Shown here: positions 11,394 to 23,564 of the stretch, piece after piece
How positions within the stretch are numbered: position 1 is the first letter of the stretch
Layout: every line of letters starts with the position of its first letter
NCBI GenBank assembly: GCA_027924585.1
Contig: BSBM01001665.1
Span: 1 to 64,000, forward strand
DNA length: 64,000 bases
Source: Larix kaempferi
Lineage: Eukaryota; Streptophyta; Pinopsida; Pinales; Pinaceae
Reading direction: 5' to 3'
Made by a program: the position numbers and the translations under genes
Notes under the pieces: model-generated
Told to the model about the DNA's origin: nothing
The model's input: only the letters and a program-made list of their open reading frames with translations
The model's database searches: none

Positions 11394-11768
11394 TGTTAGG
11401 AACCCATGTCTTTACCTTGTTAGTATATTGTTGTTGGACGCATATGTTTTGTAAGTCGTCCCGTAGTATTTGTTGATCAATAGCTTATGTTATTGTTGTT
11501 GGCGCATATGCTTTGTAAGTCACCCGTAGTATTGTTGATCCATAGTTTGTAGTGGCCCATGGTTTTGACCCATAGTATTGGTGCCTAGACTTACTATATA
11601 AGTGTGTGTTGAGACCTATGAAGGCACCGTGAAGTTATTTGTATTGAGCTTGCTCATAGGAGGTTGCCCCCTCGAAGTGGCCTATGATCAATATAAAAGT
11701 GATTATGAGTTCTTTAATTTCTGCTATTTCGCATATTTTTATTAAGTAATTGTTGCAGGTGCATCACA
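11394..11768 (+). repeat. Chromovirus 3' LTR
   Basis: 375 bp, matching the 5' LTR from tgttaggaac to gcatcaca with a small number of substitutions. It is followed by the target duplication gttat (11769-11773), after which the interrupted LINE-like sequence resumes. Confidence 0.93.
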
Positions 11769-11779
11769 GTTATCTCTAG

Positions 11780-12115
11780 TGGCTTGCTTCCAATGTTGAT
11801 GTGTGATTGTTTTGTTCTCTTTTTTAGTAAGAAGACTACTATCTCAACTTTGTTCTTATTGATGTTCGTCCAAATATCCACACAACTATTGTAAGGCCTC
11901 AAGGTGATCGTATAAGTTCTGTAGTGTGCTAGATTTTAGTGTCGCATTGTTTGCATACAACAAGATCTCTATGATAATCCTTGTTATGCTCATCCATTTC
12001 CCATAGTTTTTACTATCCATTCCTCAAAATTATCTATGTAAACAGTGAACGATGTCAAGGACAATGGGAAACCTTATTTCATCCCATGTCACTATTAAAT
12101 CACTTTGAAAGACTC
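11780..12115 (-). pseudogene. LINE reverse transcriptase catalytic core, copy A
   Basis: On the minus strand the block preceding the catalytic site reads as a GxKxG[CF]PLS-type motif followed by VYID, the signature of LINE reverse transcriptase. A stop codon sits where a Gln codon normally lies. The YADD active site reads YANN, so both catalytic aspartates are Asn codons. Downstream, an open stretch at 11902-11714 includes KVEIVVFLLKKRTKQSHINIG, which fits the conserved region after the active site, although its last part runs into the LTR element. The enzyme is inactive. Copy B at 14346-16125 carries the same two lesions. Confidence 0.7.
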
Positions 12116-12253
12116 TATAATTCAAATTTTATCCTTTCCCTACTCACATACCATGCATAATGCCAGCTTCCAACCATTTGAGATCCCCATTTGTGTCAAC
12201 CTCTCTTATAGTTTATGTTGGATATGTGTTGTATTCGTTGTAGGTGGACTTAA

Positions 12254-12620
12254 GCACATCCCAATAGGGTTTGGGATTTGGACCCCAAATGAAGGGGATA
12301 TAGGGGGGAGGGGGAAGGCCACCCTTAGTAAGGGGGGCATGGGGGGGAACACCCCCCCCCCCCAAATTCATGTGTTTGGGGATGAATCTCCTAATAAAAT
12401 TGTTATGGTTTGGTATATTATTTCAGGCGATGGTTTCAACCCATTATAAACTAATTCCATTAATGATAGGGTTTTGATATAATTTGAGTTACAAATTAAG
12501 GTTTTGGATGCTATGGATATTGTAATGTAAATGATCAAGATAATACAATGAGATAGAGAGAGGAGTAGCTCTCATTCAGGTTGGTTTTCTGGATTAAAGG
12601 ATCCAACATAAATCTCTATG
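12254..12620. other. Extra block inside LINE RT region
   Basis: The two conserved RT blocks flanking this stretch should be about 60-90 codons apart but are about 650 bp apart. Copy B shares sequence up to about 12253 and not beyond. The block is low-coding, starts with several G runs and a 12-base C run, and looks like an independent insertion. A 12-bp perfect inverted pair, tttatgttggat at 12212-12223 and atccaacataaa at 12601-12612, brackets it, but the left arm is also present in copy B, so it is not a simple terminal inverted repeat. No element class can be assigned. Confidence 0.4.
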
Positions 12621-13570
12621 TATTATGTGCGTGTGTGGGTGTGTCATTGTTATCTCTTATGTTTTAGATCCTATTGGTACTGCTTTTCCTAGACAGCCTT
12701 ATCAAACTCTTTACTTTCTCCCCTAGGATGGTGTTAAAGGCCTTTATGAAATTGACAAAACAACACCATGGTTATTCACCTTTCTTGTCCTAAGTTGTTT
12801 TATTATGTGCTTAACTATGAGACAATGGTTGATGATGCTCAAGTGCTCCAATTGGAAACCTGGTTATCCTTTGGATCTTTTGACATTTTCCTTTTCCTCG
12901 ATAAACCCTCCCAAGGAAAACATCACGATGATCATGATGACCGTGTAGGATTTTTTTTCCTTCCCCTTTGAATATGGGCAAAATGCCTCATTGCCTAGCT
13001 ATTTGGGAGCCCCTCTTTGCCCATGTTATTGAGTAGGGTTGTGATATGTTAGATAATGGAACAAATTGCCTATTTAGGTATTATTCTTATAGCTCTTCGA
13101 TGTGTTTTTAGTTTCCTAAAGACATATTTTCTATACCACCTGTGCATGCTCTTCTATGAAAACATCTTCCTCTAATATGGTTTTTAGTGCTTGATTTCTA
13201 TCTTTTGGATTTTAATACAAATTATCACATCATATAACCACTTTAATAACCTCTACCATGTCATTGGATACCACATGTTTTTGGGTTTGAAGTCCCCTCA
13301 AAAGGATTTCAGGTTTTTCTTTGTTATCTTCAACCTTTCTTGTCATCTCAACCTCACAAAATTAGCTTGTTGCTTCTTCTTAGAACTTGTATAGTGTGAG
13401 ATTCTCTTTGATCTTATGTCTCTTGTACATTTTCCTTGTTATCTTCAATTTTTGCTCTAAATATTTTTTCATTTTATGTTGTAGCAACTATTGTTTTTTG
13501 TGGTACTTTTGAACTAGTAAATTGTCTACCAATTCTAGTTTTTGGGCACTTAATATTTATGAACAACAGA

Positions 13571-13991
13571 TCATGGTATGATGGCATCTCCTCCTGGAAA
13601 TTGTAGATTTTGAAAGGTGTTCTTTTCTACTATGTTTGTTGAAATAATTATATAAACTACTTCACTTTGACCATTATGTGTGTGATACATGGCATCTCCC
13701 CAAACTCTTCCACTACTCAAGGACAGTGCATATGATGATGTTGTGCACATTGCACAAGTGTAGAATCTACTTTCCAATGTGTGTGATTTCCTTTCTGCTA
13801 TCCATTGATTCTCTTTTCCAAATCCACTCATCTCCAGTTAATGATAGGGGGTTCATGGCATCGATAGAACTCATCCCTTGGAAAGTTCTTATTCTCCTAT
13901 TAAGGTCCTCTACTAGCAATATGTCCCCCTTTTTCTTTAAATTATTTATGTCCCGTAGTAGGTCGTTGTGTGAATATTCATTATTTTTCAT
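13571..13991 (-). pseudogene. LINE endonuclease fragment, copy A
   Basis: Minus-strand frames 13991-13767 and 13831-13571 overlap through a frame change. They carry a DINNLKKKGDILLVEDLN segment, which corresponds to the conserved GDFN region of apurinic-type LINE endonucleases with the Gly replaced by Glu, followed by a LTC/VDY-like region in the right order (MYHTHNGQSEVVYIIIS). The endonuclease nicks target DNA for target-primed reverse transcription. The fragment lies upstream of the RT core on the same strand, as in intact LINEs. Confidence 0.6.
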
Positions 13992-14345
13992 TATTTGTTT
14001 CCTTTAAAAAAATTATTTTAGGGATGGGGGAGTGGGTGAAATAACATATTGCCAAAAACTTTCTAGTTTTTCCCTCTTGTATTAGAGTCAAACATATTGA
14101 TTCTTTAATTTTCTAGTTTTATTCAACTTTAATTTTGTCGTGCAACTCCTCCTTTGTGAGGCATGCAATCCCCCATGTCCTTTATGATTACTTGATCCCT
14201 AGTTTCACATTAATCATATTTTCTATCCTTGAATTTCTTGAATTCCTTAAATTCTAAAACCTTTAAGTACATCAATTTCAATCAGTACTTCAATGTCATG
14301 TACTTATGCTAGTGGCCCCAAACCATCATCCCTCTTCCAAGGGTA

Positions 14346-16125
14346 CTTTTCTTCTTTCTCGTATCATTTTCTCAACTAACCTTATTGTACCTTTCATTAT
14401 ATCCTCCTAAATTGTTGATTCCCAATCTCTAAGTTGCAAATTCAATCTTTTTGTTATTTTTAGCATGATGCACAATGTAGGGGAAGGTGTTTGTAAGTTT
14501 TCTACCTCCCCATTTCCATGCACTTAGCATAATCATTCCTCCCATGACGCCTTTGGCTATTGCCATAGTCATGTTTCATGTGTCAATATGAATGCATTCA
14601 TTCTTACTTGTGGTATTATGTGTTTTTCATGCCAATTGATGTTACATTTCAAGTAACTTTACACTTTGATCACCTCTTGTTTGTTGAAGTTTTCTATAAA
14701 ATAGAGTTGTCTTGTTTTGGTGTGTTTTCTCCATCTTCCCTCTTTGTACCACCCATGTCCATGACTTTTCAATGCCTTTTATCCAATAGGCACCTTTCTT
14801 CTTTTATATCATATTCTTCAAATCATTTCCTACTTTATAGATCTCGTGTTTTCTTCCTCCTTTTTAGCTTATCATATTTTATTTTAACTGGAATCATGTC
14901 AATGTCCATAGCTACCATTTATTTTTTTATAAAATAAGTTTCTTAGTGCCTTCAACTTTATTGTGTACAATCTAGTTTTAGTTAGGACTATCTTGTAAGA
15001 GGTGTGTTTTTAACTCTTAGACCTTGTTTCTTATTAGGAAAATTTGTACTTGTTTGATTTGGTTCCATCTATTACTAGATATACATGGTCCCACATAATG
15101 CACCTACATAAAGGTGTAATGGGGTTATGAGTGTTTAAAAGAGGGAGCATGTAATTTTCTAGTCCTAATCTTCTTTTGTCCTACATCTATTTTTTCATTT
15201 GAAATAATTCTTTCCACCCAAATCGCAGTGTTTTCCTTGGGCTTGTATCTCATCATAACATCTCATTGAAATTTAGTCCTCAACATGTATAGTTTGAGTT
15301 ATCTCTAGTGGTTTGATTCCAATGTTGATGTGTGATTGTTTTGTTCTCCTTTTCAACGAGAAGAATACTATCTCAATTTGTCCTTGTTCATGTTCATCCA
15401 AACCTCCACATAACTATCGTAAGGCATCAAGGTGATCGTATAGGTTTTGTATTGTGCTAGATTTTAGTGTCACGTTGTTTGCATACAACGAGATCTCTAT
15501 GATAATCATTGTTATATTAATCCATTTCCCACATTTTTTATTATACATTCCTCAAAACTATCTATGTAAACAATGAACAATGTCAAGGACAAGGGGCAAC
15601 CTTATTTTACCCCGTGTCACTATTAAATCACTTTGAAAGACTCTATAATTCAAATTTTAGCCTTTACCTAGTCACATACCATGCGTAATTTTGGCTTCCA
15701 ACCATTTGAGACCCCCATTTGTGTCAACCTATCTTACAGTTTATGTTGGATATGTGTTGTATTCTTTGTAGGTGGACTTAGTCTTTGTTTCCTATCAAAT
15801 TTTGATTTTATGGAGGGGGAAGGGGTGGAATAACATATTTCCAAGAAGGTGTTTGTTCTTCCCTCTTGTATTAGAGTCAAACATATTGTTTCTTTAATTT
15901 TCTAGTTTTCTTCAACTTTATGTTTTTGTCCAGCCCCTCCTTTGTGATGGATACAATCCCCCAATGTCCTTTATGATTACTTGATCCCTAGTTTCACATT
16001 AACCACATTTTCTATCCTTGAATTCCTTGAATTCTAAAACCTTTCTATTCATCAATTTCAACTACTATTTCATTGTCATGTACTTATGCTAGTGTCCCCA
16101 AACCATAATCCCTCCTCCAAGGGTA
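14346..16125 (-). mobile_element. LINE-like element copy B, internally deleted
   Basis: A second minus-strand copy directly abuts copy A head to tail. It aligns with copy A at 5555-6786 and 11774-12253, and then with about 13995-14345, so the part equivalent to 12254-13990 (endonuclease and first RT blocks) is missing. The RT core (about 15700-15450 minus) shows the GCPLSLTLF-type block with a stop for Gln and YANN for YADD. Because it lacks the chromovirus, the stretch around 15295-15305 serves as an empty-site reference for the insertion in copy A. Confidence 0.72.
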
Positions 16126-17362
16126 GAGTGTGTAATTATTTTTAATTTTATTTAGGCCATGGGGGTTGTGTCTCCTCATTTTCTTTTTATGCCTCTAAAG
16201 TATTCAAACTTTCCTTTGTTGTTCCAAAATATGACATTTCCTTGGTCCTTTGCTTCCATCATTAATGCACACTCTTCCATTCTTTCATCATGTTGGGAGC
16301 ATTTGATATCCTCATATCAACCACTTGGACCCCTTGAGCCTCCTTCTTTCTCACATGATTTGAGATTTATCATGTTCATTCTAGGTGTGACCTTGGATGG
16401 TCCATCTCTACCTTCTTGGCATTATTGTTTTCCCACCCTTTTTATGTCTATATTCATCCCATCCACTCAATTATATCTCATAATAAGTATATGTAGTTGT
16501 TGGGAAAAATAATTGCTTAGTTTTACCTCACATAAATTATCAACCAGGGTCAGTAAATTGATGAGGTGTCATGCAAAGTATATGCAAAATTGGGACTCAA
16601 TTGGTCACTCTCTAACTACACACACCAACTAGTCTAGTTAATGAGATACTAGGTAGGTTGGATGAGATCCAGTGTGTGTATGCCGAATAATCACACGTTA
16701 AAATTCAATAACATGATAAGGATAAGGACAAGTAACATTATTAGAGTGTCCAAGAAACAACCATACTTTCTGTATCCAAATCAAGTAGAGGAAAAAGTAA
16801 ATCATACGGGAAGGAAAGTAAAACCACACACGCTATATGAATGGAAAACCAGGTCATTGAGAGGCCATTGGTTAAGGTCTTATGATCTTTTGAAACACTC
16901 ATTAGATCCTCGGGTTAACAAATTCAAGATATGGTGCACTCCACACTCGGTCAACACACTTGTATGAAATGAAATTGCAAAAATAAATGAATGACAATTT
17001 AAATAAAATCACACAACAAAAAGGAAATTATTTGGGAAGCATGTACCAAAGAGAGGGGGACCTTCCTCCCTTGGAATACACTACCAAGGAGGACTACAAT
17101 ACTATATCACAATGTGCAACAACAAACTCTTTATTCCAACATATGAAAGATTACAATGATCATCCTTCTCTTAATCAATCTATCCTCTCCAACCTCTCTT
17201 CTAGTATCACCTCTAACATATGATGTCCTAGCTGAATGACACATCTCATATTTATACATTTGGTTCAAAGGAGAAGAGGTTACATCAAGATAAAATGCCT
17301 ATTTCATTAAATTTGGACTTATTAGGCAAAATTTGGACTAAAAAACTGTGAATTTAGACTTT
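16126..17362. other. Unassigned DNA between LINE copies and LARD-like element
   Basis: Open frames occur at 16159-16512, 16662-16967 and 16987-17223 on the plus strand, but none has a motif I recognise and the codon content looks accidental. No LTR or terminal repeat was found. The last five bases before 17368 (gaaag, 17363-17367) are the target duplication of the next element. Confidence 0.4.
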
Positions 17363-17715
17363 GAAAGTGTCATTTTCCCAAAATTTCAGTATGGTCCAAG
17401 GGGATAACTTGGCCTAAGTCACCTAGGAAATAATTATTTAATTAATGAGTAAGTGTGGAAATTATCCTATGGAATATGCCTAAGGTTGTATTTGGGTATT
17501 AATTGGACTAAGCTGGGCCCCCTGAAGATATTAATTCCCAATTTTAATGACTAAGGAGGATTATTAATTAATGGGGAAAATTTTGGAGCCAGGCCTATAG
17601 TAGAATAATTATTTTAATGTTGGAGTGTTGGATTATTTAATTTTAATTAATATTTGTAATTAGAGTTTCCAATATGTGTGAAAGTGGTCCAAGAGGGAGC
17701 CCCCTTGAGGATAAT

Positions 17716-20611
17716 TCTTGGGTGTTTTACTGTCTTATTGAATCACCTAATATTTAATTATCAATTGGGATTGGTAATCTTATAGTTGTGGCAAAGTATA
17801 TGCTAATGTAGAATGGTACCTAAGATTTCGGCTCGGCATACCTTATAAATGTTTAATAATGAAAAGATCGAAAGATATTTCAAAATGAAAAACCGAGTCA
17901 AACTTTAGAAATACAACTACTAAATTGATTAGACCTAAACAAATAAATGAGAATAGTATCAATCTATACTACTCTACTCCATGAAAAATAATTGAAAAGA
18001 TAAAAACAATACTACTCTAACAAACAAGACTTGATCAAAAGCAAACTACTCCTATGAAAATTGAAACTACTGATCAATTATTTAGACTCTAATCTAGGAA
18101 TTAGAAAGACTAGCTACCATGTAATAACTATGAACAAAGTTCAAAAACCTATCTATGAAATAACTCAGTGTGCCATTAACTATGAAAACAAGAAAGCTAT
18201 ACTACACTTGAAAAAAGACAAATACCCAATAGTCCTAAGAGATCCAATCCAACAGCTAAACTACTTATGCATTTGACAACTACTACTTAAGACTCAGCTA
18301 AGATACATAATTCCATTCTCTTTGAGGATTCTGAGGAAATGTATCAAATGTGATAGGAATAGGAGAAAATGTATCAAAATGACTTTCAAATGTGTCAAAG
18401 AAACAAAATGGAAGTAAATCTAGTTTAACTTCTACAAAGAGATGCAAGCTACAAAGTGACCAATTGCAATTAATCTTAAACATTGTAAACTATTCTTTAT
18501 CCATAAGCAAATGCCATTTGAAAAACTCTAGTTATGCTATTTAAAACTAATTCGAAATGAGATGCTATTAATAATCAATCTATTGACAAGAAACCAAGAA
18601 CATATGTTTCTAATGACTACTTTGAAATCAAAGGCATGCAACTATCTATGCTATCCTAAAAAGGTAAAGCATGAATTATAATTATCAATACAAGTTTAAG
18701 GAAATCTAATCATATGCAAATGACTTGGAAATAAATTCGATCTAGAAGCAAGTAGAAAAATTAATAAAGATATGCTATTTCTGAATCAAATCCTATCCAT
18801 GAACATCTTCATTAACTATGTGAATGAGAAAACTAGATCCTATGCTTGAACTAAATTTATGATCAAACCATGAAAACTAATGTACTTCTGAAAATGAAAT
18901 TACCAAGTTAAATCCAAAGTCAACTTTAATAAAAATGAAGTAAACTAAGCTAAGAATGAAATTGATAAGTTCTAGAGCAGTAACAAGTTCAGAAATCAGA
19001 GATCAAAATATTAACTATGGATCAAAGTACAACTAGAAACTAAGGCAAGCTAGAAGATAAGAAATAACTAAAAATGAATATGAAGTTTAAGCAAAACATT
19101 ATGCTATTCAAATCAAGGTTCTAACTACATATACAACTACTGATTAACTACAAAAAATAATACAATTCGAAAACCTGAAAAACTGAACTTTAAACAAGCA
19201 TAAAAACAAGACATAAAATATTAAAGTCTGTATGACAGTCCGGATGACAATCTGAATGACAGTCCGGATGACAAAAAACAATATAAACTATGAAAATAAG
19301 CAGACTAAATGATCTTAACGCCAGTTGGTTTATGCATATGAACCTACAGTGCAAGGGAAGCAGTAAATAAATTGTTGAAGTTGAAATAACAAGAAGCAAC
19401 TACACTTATTTCTATCTAAGGAAAGAAAACCATTTCTATTGCATAATAAAATAGAGCTGAAAGGTAAATGAAGCTAATCTACAGCTACAGGAGAATTTTA
19501 ACAGAACTAAATCTTACTACAAACTGAACTTGAAACACTTAAACAATTAAATTCTATCTGGTTGCAATGGAAAACTAAAAGGAAAGCTAAAAGAAACTAA
19601 GGATGACCAATCACTTCAAATTCTAAAAATAGAAATTGTATCAAGAACAAGAAATAAATTACATGATATAAAAGAACAACATCTACATGAAACCAAGTTA
19701 AATACTGAAAATGAAAACTACTTATTTGCAGAAAAGAAATAACAAAATATACACAATGAAAAACCTATGGTTGTTGAGGGGCCCTTCTCGGCAATCAGGG
19801 ATTGTCTAACTCAAATTAATCACCAACAGAACATGAATTGAATCATCAACAACTAAAATCAAAGGCTTCTATTAACTGAAAAAGTTACACAGCGTACTCT
19901 AGCTCAGCGTCTATTCTCTCTATTGATTGCTAGCTCGTTTCTCAACTTGAGACATCTTTATATAATTTTAAAATGGGAGAGAAGGTCGAACCTTTTAGTG
20001 GTCAACCTCTCTAAAAATAGGAGGTCTTAATAGCTACAGGAACGACTTAGTATAGCACACAAGCCATCTCCCACAATCTACGTGTGTTGGTTCTCTTCAC
20101 GTGAGCAGTTGGTGCGTTGATTCACTTTGACGTGGGCAGCTGATGTGTTGTCAAGCTATGTGAACAAGAGAAAGGATCTTCTAGAACGAGGGCTCACGAT
20201 CCATGAGGGACACGTTGCCAATAGAACCCATGTCACGGTTTTTGCTTAAAGTGCCCCGGAATATTCCAACCAACGAATCCACAGGTGTGAGCGAAGGGTT
20301 GAACGATGGTCCGAAAGCGGCTGGGCGTCTTCAGCATGAACGCGTGTCTGAATGAGAGTCCGTTTGAAGACTATAGCCTGCAGAACGAAATCTATTTGCC
20401 AAACAAGTCGAGAAATGCTAGATTAATGTTAATAAACCACAAAATAACGATAATTAATCAAGGTTCATATGATATTCAAATAAGTTCATACCTGGGTTTG
20501 ATTGGTGGTTTGAATGGCAAGAAGTATGAATTAATATGCCAAAGATGACAAAAGTAGTGCCAACAGAGCACATTTAATGACAAAAAATGATGACAAAATT
20601 GGGCATCAACA
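17716..20611 (-). mobile_element. 2.9-kb block nested in LARD-like LTR
   Basis: This block is absent from the other LTR. It is bounded by the direct repeat ataat (17711-17715 and 20612-20616), consistent with a 5-bp target duplication. On the minus strand the right end begins tgttgatgcc, like an LTR start, and a TATA-like word lies near 19955-19965. If an LTR begins at 20611 it may end near 19803, where ca is followed by a gattgccgaga word that could be a diverged primer site. No second LTR is found at the left end and no coding domain is visible, so it may be a truncated or non-autonomous LTR element. Classification is open. Confidence 0.45.
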
Positions 20612-20957
20612 ATAATGTTGCTAAATTGGAACAAGACGTCAAATAATAGAAAGATGGCTAAAGCAATTTGTGGATTTAGAAAAAGAACAAAAGAAGGAAA
20701 GGTGTAAGAGTTTCTAAAAGAAAGAAAATGGAAACAACCAGAAAAGGAAGAAGGAGGGCACAATCTCCAAAAAGGAGGCCAGTTTACAAATCAAGCAATT
20801 TTTACAAAGCAAGAAACATATGGAGACAAAGGGGGGCACAATTTCTAAAGGAGAAACGCTTGTAAGGCAAAAGCAAGGAAAGTATGTCCACTCATGGGTG
20901 ACCTATTCTCACAAGTCACCAAAATATTCAACTTGCTCAGCGAGTCACCCTCAATTC

Positions 20958-20965
20958 TATAAAAG
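20958..20965 (+). promoter_or_regulatory. Putative TATA box in LARD-like LTR
   Basis: tataaaag occurs in LTR1, and the matching word tataaaat lies at 26211-26218 in LTR2. It sits in the LTR part that remains after the nested block, a plausible U3/R promoter position. Confidence 0.45.
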
Positions 20966-22390
20966 AAGGATTCCAACTCCATTTCACATCTTTTGACCAT
21001 TTGTGAATTGTCTCGAGAGATCTGAGCTACTCATCTGTTGAGTGATGTGCCTCAACACTTCTTGGGAGATGTGCCCCAAGGTTTAACAGGTTCCAATACA
21101 TAGATCAGATCCATATTGGCGATTTGCTATTGATCATATCCATATCAACCACCATTAAAGTTCATCCAGCTTCCAGAGAAGAGATCACCATCCAGAAGAG
21201 CTTGTGAAGAAGACATTGGAAGATCACTGCAGAAGCAGGCTCTCACTTATGAAGGAGGAGATAGGAACATCTCAGAGAGGCCAGTGCGCCCCCATACTCT
21301 GTTCTTCTTACCTGTAGCATATCCATATCAGTCCCATACTGATATCCAGACCATTCTTCTCAATATCCATTCAATCTCTTCCCATTTGGGGAAATTCTAG
21401 CTTCTGGAGGTCCTCTGGAGCACTGAGAGTGCAAATGAATGTAAAATATTCTCTAACCTTCTAATTTAGACCTGTAAGTGAATAATAATGTATATCAGAT
21501 CCTTCCACACATTAATTTATGATATTTATAACAATATATGACTTATGGCTTTATCAGTGTTAAAACTAGCTCAATTACTAGCTTTGGAGAGGTTTATTGA
21601 AGGAAGGAGGTAATCAATTTGCAAGATCTTCCTACAATATTCAAATTCGACCCTCTGAACATTAATAATTCATATCAGATCCATTCATAATTGCATAACA
21701 AAGTATTATATTGTTTTACTGAGTTTTTACCCTTTAGAATTAAAGACTAGCTCAATACGCACTTTTAACTAGCTAGTTTTAGCATATCTTACTGTATGAT
21801 TTACCTATGCTGCAAATTAATTATCTGATGGTTCTATGAATTCCTTATAACACCCTTGAAGACCCCCATTCTCTGTTCCTGAGGTTTTGGGTGCATTTCA
21901 TCCTGTTTGGAAAGGCCTGGAAATCTCCTACCTGAGCAATCCCGAGTAGCGCCCTTGACTAGTTTGCCTCCAAATCCACCTATAACCTCCCAAAATAATA
22001 TGAACTCTGTTACAATATGTTTTACTAAGTTTAATGACTGAAATAACCCTTACTTCCATCCAAAATCAACTCCCTGTCTAGTATGCATATGCTAGAATCC
22101 CAGGAAGCCTCAAAGTAGGCAATAGACTCGTCTGTTGTTGAAAAGTGAAAGGTTCCAGTACCTTGTGCATAGTACTCAGTGTTTGGCCCTAAATTATCTT
22201 TCTGTTGCAAATTTTCCATACAAAAATCAGAATCAAAATTCATTCCCATCATCCTTGATCATTAAACCAGTACTCAATACTTACACCCTGCTCACCATAA
22301 AACAATTGTTAAAAATTACTACTTATAATTATGATTAATTTGGGAGTTTGGAGTTGATATTATGGCCTATCCTTGGCTAGGATATTACAT

Positions 22391-22404
22391 TGGTATTAGA
22401 GCTC
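22391..22404 (+). other. Primer-binding site, Met tRNA type
   Basis: tggtattagagctc follows LTR1 after a single base. It matches the plant initiator-Met primer site with one C-to-T change (tatc to tatt). An apparent open frame starting at 22390 runs through this site and is an artefact; the first ATG downstream is at 22456. Confidence 0.8.
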
Positions 22405-22455
22405 TTTAATCTACTCCTGTCGAAAGAAGATTCTCAATTTGTTGAAATTTTAGCC

Positions 22456-23478
22456 ATGTCCATGAGCGATGAAGAAGATTCTTACTTTGATGATTATTTT
22501 TATGAGGAGTATGATGAAGATTATGATGAGCAATACGAAGAGTACTGCAAACAATATGAGGAAGAAAATTTCCAAGAAGTACCTTCTACAAGTATCTCCC
22601 ATGAGATCATAGTTGGAAGGAGAGACTATGGTTATTATTATAGCCATATGGATGGAAAAGTTGCATGTTCCACAGTCAGAGATCAACCTACTTATGAAGA
22701 GAGCATAAAAAAATTATAAGCTTCATTGGATGCATGTGTTTCACACTTCATGAGAATTTTTGGATCCTCTTGAAGAAGATCCTCCAAGAATCTTGATCCT
22801 AAGACAACCAAGGAGGAAGCTTCATCATTTTTCTTGGAAAAGAAAGACCAAAAAACCAATCATGAGGTTGTTGAAAGAATGGGAGAAGAATCTACTACAA
22901 GCTTCTATGTTGAGGATTTCAAGATCACCTCGAAGGAGATTGGTACTCTTAATGATGGTGAGACATATTTTGGATAAGATCCAAAAGAAGAACCTAAATC
23001 AGATTCAAAGTCGCCACTTGAGCTTCATAGTGAAGTAGAAGAGGACCACACATCAGTTGGATGTGAACCAAGAGAATTGGTGGCAGAACAAGGCACCATA
23101 GCTCCACCATTTGAAGGGAGAAGTATGATGCAAAGGTCTGGACCACATTCATATTTTTGTACCCCTTTGTGTCATAATGATCTTGTAGCCACATCAGGGG
23201 ATAATTATTGCATGATGGATTCCCTGGATGTTGATGCTCAGATCCTTAGTGATAAGGGTGAATGCAGTGACAGGGCTGAATCATTGGAAGGATGTTTACA
23301 GGATTCCCACATGGTAGGAAGAGCACCTATTGAGGAATGTTTGAATTGTGAGGGAACATCTAATGATGGGTACTCTCATATATATGTTGGTGACATGGAG
23401 GTTCCCATTGATGGAGTTGCAGTGGGTGCAAGATCCTTGGAGAAAGAAGAAGGCCTTGTAGCGGCAGAAACTGCGTGA
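22456..23478 (+). pseudogene. LARD-like internal ORF 1, acidic protein
   Basis: From the ATG at 22456 the frame gives a highly acidic N terminus, with repeated Asp, Glu and Tyr residues over about 50 codons, then a serine/lysine/glutamate-rich middle part. Stops at 22717 (TAA), 22771 (TGA) and 22975 (TAA) interrupt it, but the same frame stays open around them and continues to 23478. No gag, zinc knuckle or enzyme motif is visible. It occupies the gag position. It could be a very diverged gag or a family-specific protein. Confidence 0.45.
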
Positions 23479-23564
23479 GAAATTGGTGGAAAGCCAAACC
23501 ACCAAAATACCATCACAAGGGGAGGAAAACATAACATGGGAATTTTTTCAATTCTAATTTTTAT

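Larger units (their letters stand above)
6787..11768 (+). mobile_element. Ty3/gypsy chromovirus, gag-deleted
   Basis: A complete insertion bounded by 375-bp LTRs that start TG and end CA, flanked by the 5-bp target duplication gttat (6782-6786 and 11769-11773). A Met-tRNA primer site follows the 5' LTR and a polypurine tract precedes the 3' LTR. The coding part encodes reverse transcriptase, RNase H, integrase and a C-terminal chromodomain, which marks a chromovirus. Gag and protease are not found; in their place are a 0.9-kb leader and a second, partial LTR with its own primer site. The element interrupts the minus-strand LINE-like copy A, so it is younger than that copy. It cannot be autonomous in this state. 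The exact chromovirus lineage is not determined. Confidence 0.92.
11769..14345 (-). mobile_element. LINE-like element copy A, 5' part
   Basis: Minus-strand continuation of the element split by the chromovirus. Read from 14345 downwards it gives an endonuclease fragment, then an RT block with a FVNFIKAFN motif (around 12760-12690), then a RT block with GCPLS-like context (around 12115-12050) and the YADD position (around 11965-11945), then the 3' segment beyond the LTR element. Order and spacing match a LINE polyprotein apart from an extra block at about 12254-12620. All frames are heavily broken. The end at 14345 is where the second copy begins. Confidence 0.72.
17368..22389 (+). repeat. LARD-like 5' LTR with nested block
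   Basis: Without the extra block at 17716-20616, this LTR is about 2,121 bp and aligns end to end with the 3' LTR. Both show several percent divergence, with small insertions and deletions. A TATA box lies at about 20958-20965. The LTR contains open frames (for example minus strand 22252-22031) that have diverged counterparts in the other LTR, so they are not independent genes. Confidence 0.85.

Noticed and set aside
17716-20616. Helitron for the nested block
   Set aside because: One end starts TC, but no CTRR end with a hairpin is present at the other end and the flanks show a 5-bp direct repeat instead of a simple AT insertion.
22390-22719. Open frame starting at the LARD-like primer site
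   Set aside because: It starts with TTG inside the primer-binding site; the later ATG at 22456 is a more sensible start.
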